The notes beneath the pieces are model-generated. The model was not told where the DNA came from and did no database searches. It saw nothing but the letters and a program-made list of their open reading frames with translations. 64,000 bases of DNA. Source: Scatomonas sp963928055 (GTDB lineage: Bacteria; Bacillota; Clostridia; Lachnospirales; Lachnospiraceae). The DNA lies in NCBI GenBank assembly GCA_963928055.1, contig CAWVDN010000001.1, positions 1,116,001 to 1,180,000 on the forward strand. Reading direction: 5' to 3'. The position numbers and the translations under genes were made by a program. Of the stretch, positions 16,451 to 24,726 are shown piece by piece; the first letter of the stretch is position 1; each line of letters begins with the position of its first letter.

Positions 16451-16868
16451 CGCCTTCTAAGTCTGCACGAGAAACGATTTTACATTTACAGGGTAACTTA
16501 TGCATGGCAAGACGCAATGCTTCGCGGGCGGTCTCCTCAGCTACGCCAGCGATCTCAAACATCACACGGCCGGGTTTTACCACGGCTACCCAGTACTCCA
16601 GGGAGCCTTTTCCGGAACCCATACGGGTCTCAGCCGGTTTTGCGGTTACGGGTTTGTCCGGGAAGATCTTGATCCAGACTTTACCTCCACGCTTGATGTA
16701 ACGGGTCATGGCAACACGGGCAGCCTCGATCTGATTGGATTTGATCCAGCAGGGCTCGGTGGCTACCAAGCCAAATTCTCCATAATTGATGGTATTGCCT
16801 CTCAGGGCTTTTCCTCTCATGGAGCCACGGAACTGTTTACGACGTTTTACTCTCTTAGGCATTAACAT
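16431..16868 (-). CDS. rplP: Ribosomal protein uL16
   Basis: 145 residues. MLMPKRVKRRKQFRG matches the MLLPKR start of Bacillus L16, which supports the first of two close ATGs. RMGSGKGSLEYWVAVVKPG is the conserved loop near the A and P sites. Confidence 0.97.
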   Translation of the reverse strand: MLMPKRVKRRKQFRGSMRGKALRGNTINYGEFGLVATEPCWIKSNQIEAARVAMTRYIKRGGKVWIKIFPDKPVTAKPAETRMGSGKGSLEYWVAVVKPGRVMFEIAGVAEETAREALRLAMHKLPCKCKIVSRADLEGGDNSEK

Positions 16869-16870
16869 AA

Positions 16871-17527
16871 TTATTTATCGCTCCCTTCCTTTGTTCCTTT
16901 GGCAGGAAGTACCTCGCCGTTGTAGACCCAGGCTTTTACGCCGACCTTGCCGTAGGTGGTGTCTGCCTCAGCGAAACCATAGTCAATATCTGCGCGGAGT
17001 GTCTGCAGCGGAATGGTTCCTTCGCTGTAGAACTCGGTGCGGGCCATATCCGCGCCGCCCAGACGTCCGGATACGGAAGTCTTGATTCCTTTGGCGCCGG
17101 CGCGCATGGTTCTTTGCATGGTGGACTTCATAGCCCGGCGGAAGGAGATACGGTTCTCCAGCTGCAGAGCGATGTTCTCAGCTACCAGCTGCGCGTCTCT
17201 GTCCGGTCTCTTCACTTCCTTGATGTCCACGATCAGCTTCTTGCTTGTATATTTCGCAAGCTCAGCCTTTACCTTCTCGATCTCAGAACCGCCCTTGCCG
17301 ATGACAACGCCCGGCTTCGCGGTGTAGATAATGATCTTTACTCTGTCAGACGCTCTTTCGATCTCGATCCTGGAGATACCGGCGCTGTACAGTTTCTTTT
17401 TCAGAAATGTTCTGATATTGTAATCTTCTACCAGGTAGTCCGCGAAATCGCCTTCCGCATACCACTTGGAATCCCAGTCTTTGATAATTCCGACTCTTAA
17501 ACCATGGGGATTAACTTTCTGTCCCAT
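16871..17527 (-). CDS. rpsC: Ribosomal protein uS3
   Basis: 218 residues, MGQKVNPHGLRVGIIKDWDS at the start, a KH domain with GVVIGKGGSEIEKVK, and the S3 C-terminal domain with GVKAWVYNGEVLP. It lines the mRNA entry channel. Confidence 0.98.
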   Translation of the reverse strand: MGQKVNPHGLRVGIIKDWDSKWYAEGDFADYLVEDYNIRTFLKKKLYSAGISRIEIERASDRVKIIIYTAKPGVVIGKGGSEIEKVKAELAKYTSKKLIVDIKEVKRPDRDAQLVAENIALQLENRISFRRAMKSTMQRTMRAGAKGIKTSVSGRLGGADMARTEFYSEGTIPLQTLRADIDYGFAEADTTYGKVGVKAWVYNGEVLPAKGTKEGSDK

Positions 17528-17538
17528 TCTTAACCTCC

Positions 17539-17925
17539 TTACCTTTCATCCAGTACGATAGAGATATGACTTGTTCTTTTTTCGATCCTGTAGGCTCTGC
17601 CCTGCGCTCTGGGCTGGATCCTCTTCATGGTGGGCGCTTTGTTGGCGTAGCACTCAGCCACATACAGGTTCTCTCTGCTCAGACCGTTGTTGTTCTCAGC
17701 ATTGGCGATCGCTGACTCCAGCAGCTTCTTCACAACGCTGGAAGCATATCTCGGATTGTAGGTTAAGATTCCCAGTGCGGACTCCACGTCTTTGCCGCGG
17801 ATCGCATCCAGTACAAAACAGGCTTTCTGCACAGGCACTCTCGCGTATGACAGTTTGGCAGAAGGTCTGGTGTCTTTATTCGCGTTTCTTTCTCTTTTAA
17901 TCTGACTTCTATGTCCCTTAGCCAT
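17539..17925 (-). CDS. rplV: Ribosomal protein uL22
   Basis: 128 residues; its beta-hairpin (MKRIQPRAQGRAYRIEKRTS) lines the peptide exit tunnel at the site where macrolide response is modulated. The N-terminus MAKGHRSQIKRERNA is slightly longer than in Bacillus. Confidence 0.98.
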   Translation of the reverse strand: MAKGHRSQIKRERNANKDTRPSAKLSYARVPVQKACFVLDAIRGKDVESALGILTYNPRYASSVVKKLLESAIANAENNNGLSRENLYVAECYANKAPTMKRIQPRAQGRAYRIEKRTSHISIVLDER

Positions 17926-17952
17926 TGCTAATAGCCTCCTTTCGCTCTACTT

Positions 17953-18234
17953 TTACCTTACGCCGGATTTCTTCTCGTCCTTGCCGTGACCTCTGTAGGT
18001 TCTGGTAGCGACGAACTCACCCAGCTTATGGCCTACCATGTCCTCCGTAACGTATACCGGAACATGTTTTCTTCCGTCGTGTACTGCAATCGTGTGTCCC
18101 ACGAAAGACGGGAAGATCGTAGAACGGCGGGACCAGGTCTTAATAACTGTCTTATCACCAGATGCATTGGCTGCATCGATTTTCTTTAATAAGCTTGCAT
18201 CAGCAAACGGGCCTTTTTTCAGTGAACGAGCCAT
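17953..18234 (-). CDS. rpsS: Ribosomal protein uS19
   Basis: 93 residues, MARSLKKGPFADASLLKKI to GEFVATRTYRGHGKDEKK; 30S head protein. Confidence 0.98.
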   Translation of the reverse strand: MARSLKKGPFADASLLKKIDAANASGDKTVIKTWSRRSTIFPSFVGHTIAVHDGRKHVPVYVTEDMVGHKLGEFVATRTYRGHGKDEKKSGVR

Positions 18235-18246
18235 CGTTTAACCTCC

Positions 18247-19092
18247 TTATTTTGTTAATGTTTTACCATCTCTTCTACGAACGATGTATTTGTTGGACTG
18301 TTTGTTCTTCTTTCTGGTCTTCAGACCCAGAGCAGGCTTGCCCCAGGGTGTGCAGGGACCCGGACGTCCGATGGGAGCGCGTCCCTCACCACCGCCGTGG
18401 GGATGGTCGTTGGGGTTCATAACAGAACCGCGGACTGTGGGGCGGATGCCCATGTGACGTTTCCGTCCTGCTTTACCAATGTTGATCAGATTGTGTTCAC
18501 CGTTTCCAACTACGCCAATAGAAGCGCGGCAGTTCAGAGGAACCATTCTCATCTCACCGGAGGGAAGACGTAAGGTAGCGTACTTTCCTTCCTTTGCCAT
18601 CAGCTGCGCGCTGTTGCCGGCGGAACGAACCAGCTGTCCGCCCTTTCCGGGATGCAGCTCAATATTGTGGATCAGGGTACCAACCGGGATCTCAGACAGA
18701 GGCAGGCAATTGCCGGGACGAACCTCGGCGTTGGGACCATTCATGATCTTCATGCCGACCTTCAGTCCTTCGGGAGCCAGAATGTAGGATTTCTGTCCGT
18801 CCTCATAGCAGATCAGCGCGATGTTGGCTGTCCTGTTGGGATCGTACTCGATGGCGGTTACGTGAGCCGCGATATCATCTTTGAATCTCTTGAAATCCAC
18901 CAGTCTGTATTTTCTTCTGCTTCCGCCGCCGTGATGTCTCACGGTGATCTTTCCCTGATTGTTACGTCCTGCGTTCTTCTTCAGAGATACGACCAGGGAT
19001 TTCTCCGGTTTTGTTTTGGTGATCTCTGAAAAATCAGAGCTGGTCATATGTCTTCTGGAAGGTGTATATGGGTTATAGGTTTTAATTCCCAT
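18247..19092 (-). CDS. rplB: Ribosomal protein uL2
   Basis: 281 residues. MGIKTYNPYTPSRRHMT is the family start at 19092, preceded by AAAGGAG; the ATG at 19110 is in frame but too far upstream. The C-terminal GGGEGRAPIGRPGPCTPWG carries the conserved His-containing region needed for peptidyl transferase assembly. Confidence 0.98.
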   Translation of the reverse strand: MGIKTYNPYTPSRRHMTSSDFSEITKTKPEKSLVVSLKKNAGRNNQGKITVRHHGGGSRRKYRLVDFKRFKDDIAAHVTAIEYDPNRTANIALICYEDGQKSYILAPEGLKVGMKIMNGPNAEVRPGNCLPLSEIPVGTLIHNIELHPGKGGQLVRSAGNSAQLMAKEGKYATLRLPSGEMRMVPLNCRASIGVVGNGEHNLINIGKAGRKRHMGIRPTVRGSVMNPNDHPHGGGEGRAPIGRPGPCTPWGKPALGLKTRKKNKQSNKYIVRRRDGKTLTK

Positions 19093-19146
19093 TACGGTAT
19101 CTCCTTTCAATATTATCGGCCTGAAGGGCCATAGGTGGGGACCCGA

Positions 19147-19446
19147 TTACAGTCCCTGGAAAATCTCGATATCCTTGCTGTCCTCGGTCAGGGCCACAAT
19201 AGCCTTTTTGGTCTTGGCTGTCTTTCCGTAAACCAGTCCGCGGCGTTTGGTCTTGCCGTCCAGGTTCATGGTGTTGACGCTCTTTACCTTTGTTCCCTCG
19301 AACATTTTCTCAACAGCTTCTTTGATCATGGTCTTGTTTGCTTCCGGATGTACCAGGAAAGCGTATTTCTTCTCGCCCATGGCGTTCATGCTCTTCTCGG
19401 TTACGAGCGGCTTCAGAATCACATCATAATACAGAACCTTTGCCAT
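19147..19446 (-). CDS. rplW: Ribosomal protein uL23
   Basis: 99 residues at the tunnel exit, where trigger factor and SRP dock. DVILKPLVTEKSMNAMGEKK is typical. The ATG shares one base with the rplD stop. Confidence 0.98.
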   Translation of the reverse strand: MAKVLYYDVILKPLVTEKSMNAMGEKKYAFLVHPEANKTMIKEAVEKMFEGTKVKSVNTMNLDGKTKRRGLVYGKTAKTKKAIVALTEDSKDIEIFQGL

Positions 19447-20066
19447 TATGCGTACACCTCCTCGATGGATGCCACACTGCTCTTGGTTGCGATGACAGTG
19501 TTGTATTTCAGGATATCATATACATTGATGGTGTTCACGGAAGCGGTCTGTACGCCGGGGATATTTCTGGCGGACAGAGCGACGTTCTCGCTGTCGTTTC
19601 CGATCACTACCAGGGCTTTGTCAACCTTCAGGTTGTCCAGCACCTTCTTCATATCTTTCGTCTTTACAGCGTCCAGCTTCAGTTCGTCCAGCACCAGGAA
19701 CTTATTCTCCTGTACCTTGCTGGTCAGCACGGACTTCAGAGCCAGTCTCTTCTCTTTCTTATTCATCTTGAAAGAGTAATCTCTGGGCACCGGAGCGAAT
19801 ACCACGCCGCCGCCGGTCCACTGAGGAGCACGGATAGATCCCTGACGGGCGTGTCCTGTACCCTTCTGTCTCCACGGTTTTCTTCCGCCTCCGCTTACTT
19901 CGGAGCGGGTCTTTGCTTTCTGTGTTCCCTGGCGTCTGTTGGCCAGATGAAGAACAACCGCCTGATGAACCAGGTTTTCTTTCACTTCCACACCGAACAC
20001 GGCATCGGAAAGCTCCATGGTTCCTACTTCATTGCCTTCCATATTATAAACAGCTACGTTTGCCAT
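19446..20066 (-). CDS. rplD: Ribosomal protein uL4
   Basis: 206 residues. The tunnel loop GGGRKPWRQKGTGHARQG and the C-terminal Rossmann-like half are clear. In gamma-proteobacteria L4 also represses the S10 operon; whether it binds the leader found here is open. Confidence 0.98.
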   Translation of the reverse strand: MANVAVYNMEGNEVGTMELSDAVFGVEVKENLVHQAVVLHLANRRQGTQKAKTRSEVSGGGRKPWRQKGTGHARQGSIRAPQWTGGGVVFAPVPRDYSFKMNKKEKRLALKSVLTSKVQENKFLVLDELKLDAVKTKDMKKVLDNLKVDKALVVIGNDSENVALSARNIPGVQTASVNTINVYDILKYNTVIATKSSVASIEEVYA

Positions 20067-20096
20067 CTGTTTTGTTCCTCCTTTCCCGCTAAAAGG

Positions 20097-20732
20097 TTAC
20101 TGAATCGTCTTAACAGTTTCCCTGATGGTTACCAGTGATTTCTTCGGTCCCGGAACGGAGCCCTTCACCAGCAGCAGATTGTTTTCTGCGTCTACTCTTA
20201 CAACTTCCAGGTTCTGTACGGTCACTTTTACATGTCCCATGTGTCCGGCCATCTTTTTGCCCTTGAACACCTTGCTGGGATCAGAACAAGCGCCGTTGGA
20301 GCCTGCGTGACGATGATATTTGGAACCGTGAGCCATGGGTCCTCTGGACTGTCCATGTCTCTTGATGGCGCCCTGGAAACCTTTACCTTTGCTGATGGCT
20401 GTGGCGTCGATCTTGTCGCCGGCCGCAAAGATATCGGCTTTGATCTCCTGTTTCACTTCGTAATTCTCAGCATCTTCCAGTCTGAACTCTTTCAGAAATC
20501 TCTTATAGGGAACTTCCGCCTTGTCAAACTGTCCTTTTCTCGGCTTATTCACCAGTTTCTCACGGATGTCGCCGTACCCTACCTGAACCGCGCTGTAACC
20601 GTCGTTCTCTTTTGTCTTCACCTGAGTCACGACGCAGGGACCAGCCTGCAGCACAGTCACCGGAGTCAGAACTCCGTCTTCGTTGAAAATCTGAGTCATT
20701 CCAACTTTTGTGGCCAAAATCGCTTTCTTCAT
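20097..20732 (-). CDS. rplC: Ribosomal protein uL3
   Basis: 211 residues, MKKAILATKVGMTQIFNEDG, with the loop segment KGKGFQGAIKRHGQSRGP reaching toward the peptidyl transferase centre. About 130 bases separate it from rpsJ. Confidence 0.98.
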   Translation of the reverse strand: MKKAILATKVGMTQIFNEDGVLTPVTVLQAGPCVVTQVKTKENDGYSAVQVGYGDIREKLVNKPRKGQFDKAEVPYKRFLKEFRLEDAENYEVKQEIKADIFAAGDKIDATAISKGKGFQGAIKRHGQSRGPMAHGSKYHRHAGSNGACSDPSKVFKGKKMAGHMGHVKVTVQNLEVVRVDAENNLLLVKGSVPGPKKSLVTIRETVKTIQ

Positions 20733-20865
20733 TCTTTTTACCTCCTGTTTTTCTACAGCGGAGCGCCCTTTTCAGGGAGCTCATTCTAGTTAACAGATAT
20801 AAGTGGAATGCGCTTTTCTGCGATTGCTTCTATATCAATTAACCGATTTTCTTTTTTTGATGAAA

Positions 20866-21183
20866 TTATTTGTTTTTCATCTTGATGTCGATGTATACAC
20901 CGGCAGGCATTTCCAGTCTGGACAGAGCATCCACCGTCTTCTGAGTGGGGGTGATGATGTCGATGAGTCTCTTATGCGTTCTCTGCTCGAACTGTTCCCG
21001 GGAATCTTTGTACTTGTGTACAGCCCGCAGAATGGTCACTACCTCTTTCTTTGTGGGCAGCGGCACCGGTCCGCTGACAGCGGAACCATTCTTTTTAACA
21101 GTTTCGACAATTTTTGCTGCGGATGCATCCACCAACTGGTGATCATACGCTTTCAGGGTGATTCTCATTACTTGACTTGCCAT
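20866..21183 (-). CDS. rpsJ: Ribosomal protein uS10
   Basis: 105 residues, RITLKAYDHQLVDASAAKI through HKRLIDIITPTQKTVDALSR. First gene of the cluster; besides its 30S role, S10 (NusE) works in rRNA antitermination. AGGAGG lies about 12 bases before the ATG across a run of T. Confidence 0.98.
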   Translation of the reverse strand: MASQVMRITLKAYDHQLVDASAAKIVETVKKNGSAVSGPVPLPTKKEVVTILRAVHKYKDSREQFEQRTHKRLIDIITPTQKTVDALSRLEMPAGVYIDIKMKNK

Positions 21184-21218
21184 AAAAAAAGTCGCCTCCT
21201 TTTCGCACTTTTCGAGTA

Positions 21219-21318
21219 CGACAAGCGGTGACTGTACACATCTCCGTGTGTGTCCTAAAGACTTTCACACGTGTTTCCACACTTTGGTAGACTTCATAAA
21301 TTGTACAGTGACTTGTCG
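21219..21318 (-). ncRNA. Structured 5' leader of the S10 operon
   Basis: Three nested stems can form in the minus-strand RNA: CGACAAG with CTTGTCG (21312-21318/21219-21225), CTGTACA with TGTACAG (21302-21308/21232-21238) and CGTGTG with CACACG (21266-21271/21245-21250). The element ends about 25 bases before the rpsJ ribosome site and about 90 bases after the promoter. This suggests a ribosomal-protein-binding leader; the ligand is unknown. Confidence 0.5.
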
Positions 21319-21411
21319 CCAGTTTCCTAACTTGACATTCGCTCCACGGAAAACCTGCCACCATCGACAGCAACCTCACGCTTCACAGCTATCAATGTCA
21401 CAACACGAGTT

Positions 21412-21440
21412 ATTTTACCAGTATCTTCCCCAAAAAGCAA
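21412..21440 (-). promoter_or_regulatory. Promoter of the S10-spc operon
   Basis: TTGCTT, 17 bases, TAAAAT on the minus strand, giving a leader of about 220 bases. The 372 bases between rpsJ and the next gene contain this promoter, the leader structure and the terminator at 21517-21548. Confidence 0.7.
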
Positions 21441-21516
21441 GCCCCGGAAAAGAAAAATTGTATTTTTTCGCATACATCCCCTTCTACCCTTTCCCTGTGA
21501 CGGCCTCATGGCATAC

Positions 21517-21548
21517 AAAAAAGAGAGCCGGCGGATTCCGGCCCTCTC
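21517..21548 (-). terminator. Terminator after the signal-peptidase-like gene
   Basis: GAGAGGGCCGG and CCGGCTCTC form a GC-rich stem followed by TTTTTT on the minus strand, separating this gene from the S10 operon. Confidence 0.8.
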
Positions 21549-21555
21549 ACAGGGA

Positions 21556-22536
21556 TCATAAACAATCTGAAAAATCTACAAAGGTGACGCCCGTCAGGTC
21601 GTCTTTCTCTACCTTGGGGTCTTCTCCGTTCTTGTAGGCTTCCTGCAGAAGTTCCTCCACAGTTTTGGCCGGGATCGCCAGGACGATCTCATCCGCTTTC
21701 AACGGAGCGGCTTCTTGCTGCGGCCGGACCGTTTCCATGGTAATGGTCTGCCCCTGACTGTTCATGGGTTCCCGTACCAGCGTATTCTCCAGCGCCGCCT
21801 GCATGCTGGATATCTCATCATCCTCCTCTGTCGTCTCCGCAGCCGCTTCCGGCGCCATCTCCGGTTCCGGCTCTTCCCGGGCCGGCTCCAGATTCCGGAT
21901 AAAGACCTCCGCCTCCTCCGGCTCCTGCTGATCCGCTACAGGCTCAGCAAGCTGCTCCTTTATCCGGCTGGTCTGAAATCTCCGTTCCTCCTCCGCGTCG
22001 GAGCGCTTTTTCTTTTCCGCCAGGTCCGCGTAGAATTCATCTTCTTCCTCATCTTCCTCCTCGTCGTCCTGGATCTTTCTGCTCCAGACTTCGGCGATGA
22101 TGAACAGGATGATCAGAAGCGCCACGGCAAGGCCCAGAACGATCCGGCCTTCCATGGTCTGCGTGGCGATGGAAACGTATCCGATATACGGAACGGTCAG
22201 CAGGACCTTCTGTCCCGCTGTGCGCAGAGTCACTTCCGCGGGCTCTGTTCCGTCTCCCGAAGTAACAGCCGCAACGCCGGTTTCCGGATCGATCTCCTGG
22301 ATCTCGTACACAAAAGCACTGCCGTCGTCAGTCACAACGATCTCGTCGCCGGCGGCAAGCTGGCTGACCTGCGTGCTTTTCCCGTAGACCACGGAACCCG
22401 TCTGAATGTTCGTGGCCATTTCCGGTTCAGAGACCACCGTGGAGATCCCGGCCAGCGGCGGAACAAACAGAGCCGCTGCCACCAGAATAAAAAGTATCAG
22501 TATAAGATTCACAAATACCTTGAGTACTTTTGACAT
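21556..22536 (-). CDS. Membrane protein with a degenerate signal-peptidase-I-like domain
   Basis: 326 residues. A membrane helix at about 5-30, then an extracytoplasmic beta-rich stretch (NIQTGSVVYGKSTQVSQLA and AAGDEIVVTDDGSAFVYEI) that reads like SipW-type signal peptidase I, and a second helix near 130-150. A cytoplasmic tail rich in Glu and Asp makes up the second half. The SGSM motif with the catalytic Ser is replaced by SEPEMATNIQ and no catalytic Lys is evident, so it is unlikely to cut proteins. It has its own promoter and terminator. The family is not recognised beyond this. Confidence 0.6.
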   Translation of the reverse strand: MSKVLKVFVNLILILFILVAAALFVPPLAGISTVVSEPEMATNIQTGSVVYGKSTQVSQLAAGDEIVVTDDGSAFVYEIQEIDPETGVAAVTSGDGTEPAEVTLRTAGQKVLLTVPYIGYVSIATQTMEGRIVLGLAVALLIILFIIAEVWSRKIQDDEEEDEEEDEFYADLAEKKKRSDAEEERRFQTSRIKEQLAEPVADQQEPEEAEVFIRNLEPAREEPEPEMAPEAAAETTEEDDEISSMQAALENTLVREPMNSQGQTITMETVRPQQEAAPLKADEIVLAIPAKTVEELLQEAYKNGEDPKVEKDDLTGVTFVDFSDCL

Positions 22537-22582
22537 ATTCTCTTACCCCTTATCGTACGTTCATAATTAGTATATCAGAGCC

Positions 22583-22611
22583 ATTATAACCCTTTTCCCG
22601 AGGTTTTGCAA
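22583..22611 (-). promoter_or_regulatory. Promoter of the signal-peptidase-like gene
   Basis: TTGCAA, 17 bases, TATAAT on the minus strand, back to back with the GNAT promoter. Confidence 0.75.
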
Positions 22612-22627
22612 GAAAACCAATTCTCTC

Positions 22628-22656
22628 TTGTATGATTTTATCTCCCATATTATAAT
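22628..22656 (+). promoter_or_regulatory. Promoter of the GNAT gene
   Basis: TTGTAT, 17 bases, TATAAT; the start point lies close to the ribosome site GAGAGG. Confidence 0.7.
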
Positions 22657-22675
22657 AGCGTGAGAGGTTTTGCCA

Positions 22676-23428
22676 ATGAAAACACAGATCAAAACAATCG
22701 AAGATTTATCCCTGAACGCCTGGCCTTCCCATCAGATCCAGATCTATGACGGATGGCTTCTGCGTTTTTCCTATTTTTATACCCACAGGACCAACTGCGT
22801 GGAACAGATCGGCGTTTCTACCCTGCCCCTGGACACCAAGATCGCCTACTGCGAAGAAGCTTACCGAAAGTGGGGAACTCCTTCTATTTTCAAAATATCT
22901 CCTCTGCTTCCGGAGTGTTTTGACGCGGAACTGGCTGACCGGGGATATATCCGGGAACACAGCACAGATGTAATGACGATGTCCCTGTCCGACCTACAGG
23001 AAGATCCCGGCGATATCCGGGTCAAAGTCAGCAATTTCATCCCGGACGCCTGGATCCAGGGACTTTTTGCCCTGAAGGGCACAACAAACGTTATGCACAA
23101 GCTGGTGGTCCCCTCCATGTATCGGGCGATCCCCATGGAGACCATCTGCGTTTCCGTTCAGGAAGACCGGAAAATCGTGGCTACCGGACTGGGGATCCTG
23201 GACAGGGATTATATCGGCCTTTATGCCATCCATGTGCATCCGGATTTCCGGCGCCGTCATTACGCCAGCGCTGTCTGCCGGACGATCCTGCGGACCGGAC
23301 GGCTCCGGGGAGCCCGCAGCGCCTATCTGCAGGTCGTGTCAGAGAATCAGCCGGCCCTCCGGCTGTATCGCTCCCTGGGGTTCCGCTATGCTTACACCTG
23401 CTGGTTCCGTGTCAGACATCCGTTCTGA
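22676..23428 (+). CDS. GNAT-family N-acetyltransferase
   Basis: 250 residues. The C-terminal half carries the acetyl-CoA-binding motif A (IHVHPDFRRRHYASAVC, about residues 186-202) and motif B (NQPALRLYRSLGFRYAY). The N-terminal half resembles a second, degenerate GNAT fold, as in two-domain members. The ATG at 22676 is preferred over the TTG two codons earlier because of the spacing to GAGAGG. Substrate unknown; single-gene unit between a promoter and a two-way terminator. Confidence 0.8.
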   Translation: MKTQIKTIEDLSLNAWPSHQIQIYDGWLLRFSYFYTHRTNCVEQIGVSTLPLDTKIAYCEEAYRKWGTPSIFKISPLLPECFDAELADRGYIREHSTDVMTMSLSDLQEDPGDIRVKVSNFIPDAWIQGLFALKGTTNVMHKLVVPSMYRAIPMETICVSVQEDRKIVATGLGILDRDYIGLYAIHVHPDFRRRHYASAVCRTILRTGRLRGARSAYLQVVSENQPALRLYRSLGFRYAYTCWFRVRHPF

Positions 23429-23431
23429 TCG

Positions 23432-23476
23432 AAAAAGGCCTGTTCTTTCTCGTTACCGAAAAAGCAGGCCTTTTTT
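23432..23476. terminator. Two-way terminator between the GNAT and DUF1858 genes
   Basis: AAAAAGGCCTG and CAGGCCTTTTTT pair across a 22-base loop, with T-runs on both strands, between two convergent genes. Confidence 0.8.
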
Positions 23477-23531
23477 GCAGCCGTAAGATTTCACGCGGAA
23501 CTGCTCCCATGTTCTGTTCCCGTATACCGCC

Positions 23532-23735
23532 TTATTTCTGACTCAGATAATCGTTGATCTGGGCTTCCAGAATATCCGCGTCCAGGCCATGGACCATGGC
23601 TGCCTCCGCCAGAGACTCTCCCTGAGAAGAGGGGCATCCGATGCAGTGCATTCCCGCTCTCATTAAGATAACCGCAATATTCTGATCTAACTGGAGCATT
23701 TCTCCGATCGTTGTATCTTTCGTCACTTTAGCCAT
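23532..23735 (-). CDS. DUF1858 domain protein
   Basis: 67 residues, MAKVTKDTTIGEMLQLDQN followed by GMHCIGCPSSQGESLAEAA. The CxxC pair in a short helical protein is the hallmark of DUF1858 (hybrid-cluster-associated) proteins, which probably bind a metal or disulfide; the role is unknown. The start at 23735 has AAGGAGG upstream. It is divergent from the ferredoxin gene. Confidence 0.85.
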   Translation of the reverse strand: MAKVTKDTTIGEMLQLDQNIAVILMRAGMHCIGCPSSQGESLAEAAMVHGLDADILEAQINDYLSQK

Positions 23736-23763
23736 TGTAACGTCCTCCTTCTTTTTGGGTCTC

Positions 23764-23792
23764 ATTATAATACCTTTTTTTCCCCTGCGCAA
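23764..23792 (-). promoter_or_regulatory. Promoter of the DUF1858 gene
   Basis: TTGCGC, 17 bases, TATAAT on the minus strand. Confidence 0.65.
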
Positions 23793-23833
23793 GGGCAAGG
23801 CTTTTATTCCGCAAAATGTTTCTATTTTTATAC

Positions 23834-23862
23834 TTGTATTCTCCAAAAACTTATATTAGAAT
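23834..23862 (+). promoter_or_regulatory. Promoter of the ferredoxin gene
   Basis: TTGTAT, 17 bases, TAGAAT, about 60 bases before the ferredoxin start. Confidence 0.65.
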
Positions 23863-23925
23863 GGACATAGAGCCCAGGATGAGGGGTTTTACAGTCACAG
23901 CACTATTTTTAAGGAGGATATAGCG

Positions 23926-24096
23926 ATGGCACATGTAATTTCTGATGAATGTGTATCCTGCGGAACCTGCGTAAGCGAGTGCCCGGTTGATGCGATCAGC
24001 GAGGGCGATGGAAAATATGTAATCGATGCAGATGCCTGCGTAGATTGCGGTTCCTGCGAAGCTGCATGTCCCACAGGCGCAATTTCTGCTGAATAA
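23926..24096 (+). CDS. Ferredoxin, 2[4Fe-4S] clostridial type
   Basis: 56 residues, too short for most ORF callers. Two CxxCxxCxxxCP motifs, CVSCGTCVSECP at residues 9-20 and CVDCGSCEAACP further on, bind two 4Fe-4S clusters. It serves as a low-potential electron carrier in anaerobic metabolism. AAGGAGG lies 8 bases before the ATG. Single-gene unit with its own terminator. Confidence 0.96.
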   Translation: MAHVISDECVSCGTCVSECPVDAISEGDGKYVIDADACVDCGSCEAACPTGAISAE

Positions 24097-24117
24097 TCCA
24101 GCCGGATTGCCAGATCA

Positions 24118-24155
24118 GCGGCGGACGATCTCAGATCGCCCGCCGCTTTTTCTTT
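24118..24155 (+). terminator. Terminator after the ferredoxin gene
   Basis: GCGGCGG and CCGCCGC enclose CGATCT/AGATCG, followed by TTTTTCTTTT. It overlaps the last codons of the convergent MerR gene. Confidence 0.8.
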
Positions 24156-24568
24156 TCGTTTTTCTTCTGCTCCTCTGTGACCGCCACCTGTTTTCTGGCG
24201 ATCTGGTGCTGACGGATCGCTTCGTCCACCCGCCGGTACCGCTCTTCCTGCCTGTTCTTCCTGCGGAGTTCTCCTACCAGCCTTTCCAGGAGCTGATAAA
24301 ATCTCTGCTCCCTCTCCCTCTTCTCGGCTTCCGCGATCTCTCTTCGGAGCAGCGGTATGACTTCGCCGATCTCCCGCAGCGGAAGGCCTTTTTTCTTCAG
24401 TTCCCGGATGCAGAAAAAAATCCGGATATCCTTTTCCTCATAGCATCTGCTCCCTCTGGAGTTTCTCTTTATGTTCAGTCCGAACTGCTCCTCCCAGTAC
24501 CTGAGGGCGGAGGGTTTTTCCTCTGTCAGTTCCGCCGCCTTAGCCACGGAATACGCTGTCCGCTCCAT
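24131..24568 (-). CDS. MerR-type transcription regulator
   Basis: 145 residues. The N-terminal winged helix YSVAKAAELTEEKPSALRYW is a MerR DNA-binding domain, followed by a long, highly charged coiled coil and a basic tail. No effector domain or metal-binding Cys set is present. The start at 24568 follows GGAAGGGG; the frame is open further upstream. Target genes are not evident, though its own promoter region is a usual site. Confidence 0.75.
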   Translation of the reverse strand: MERTAYSVAKAAELTEEKPSALRYWEEQFGLNIKRNSRGSRCYEEKDIRIFFCIRELKKKGLPLREIGEVIPLLRREIAEAEKREREQRFYQLLERLVGELRRKNRQEERYRRVDEAIRQHQIARKQVAVTEEQKKNEKKKRRAI

Positions 24569-24681
24569 AGACCCAACCCCTTCCCTGCCATTTCGGAATG
24601 CCCGGTTTTCCAGGCGCCTGTCTCTATTATAGGCATTCCGGGGAGCCAATACAATGAAATTCGCTCGACAAAATCCTCCCT

Positions 24682-24715
24682 AAAACAGCCGGCAGGAAAA
24701 TTCCCTGCCGGCTGT
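24682..24715 (-). terminator. Terminator after dnaB
   Basis: CAGCCGGCAGG pairs with CCTGCCGGCTG, followed by TTTTA on the minus strand. Confidence 0.85.
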
Positions 24716-24726
24716 CCTTCTGTCTG

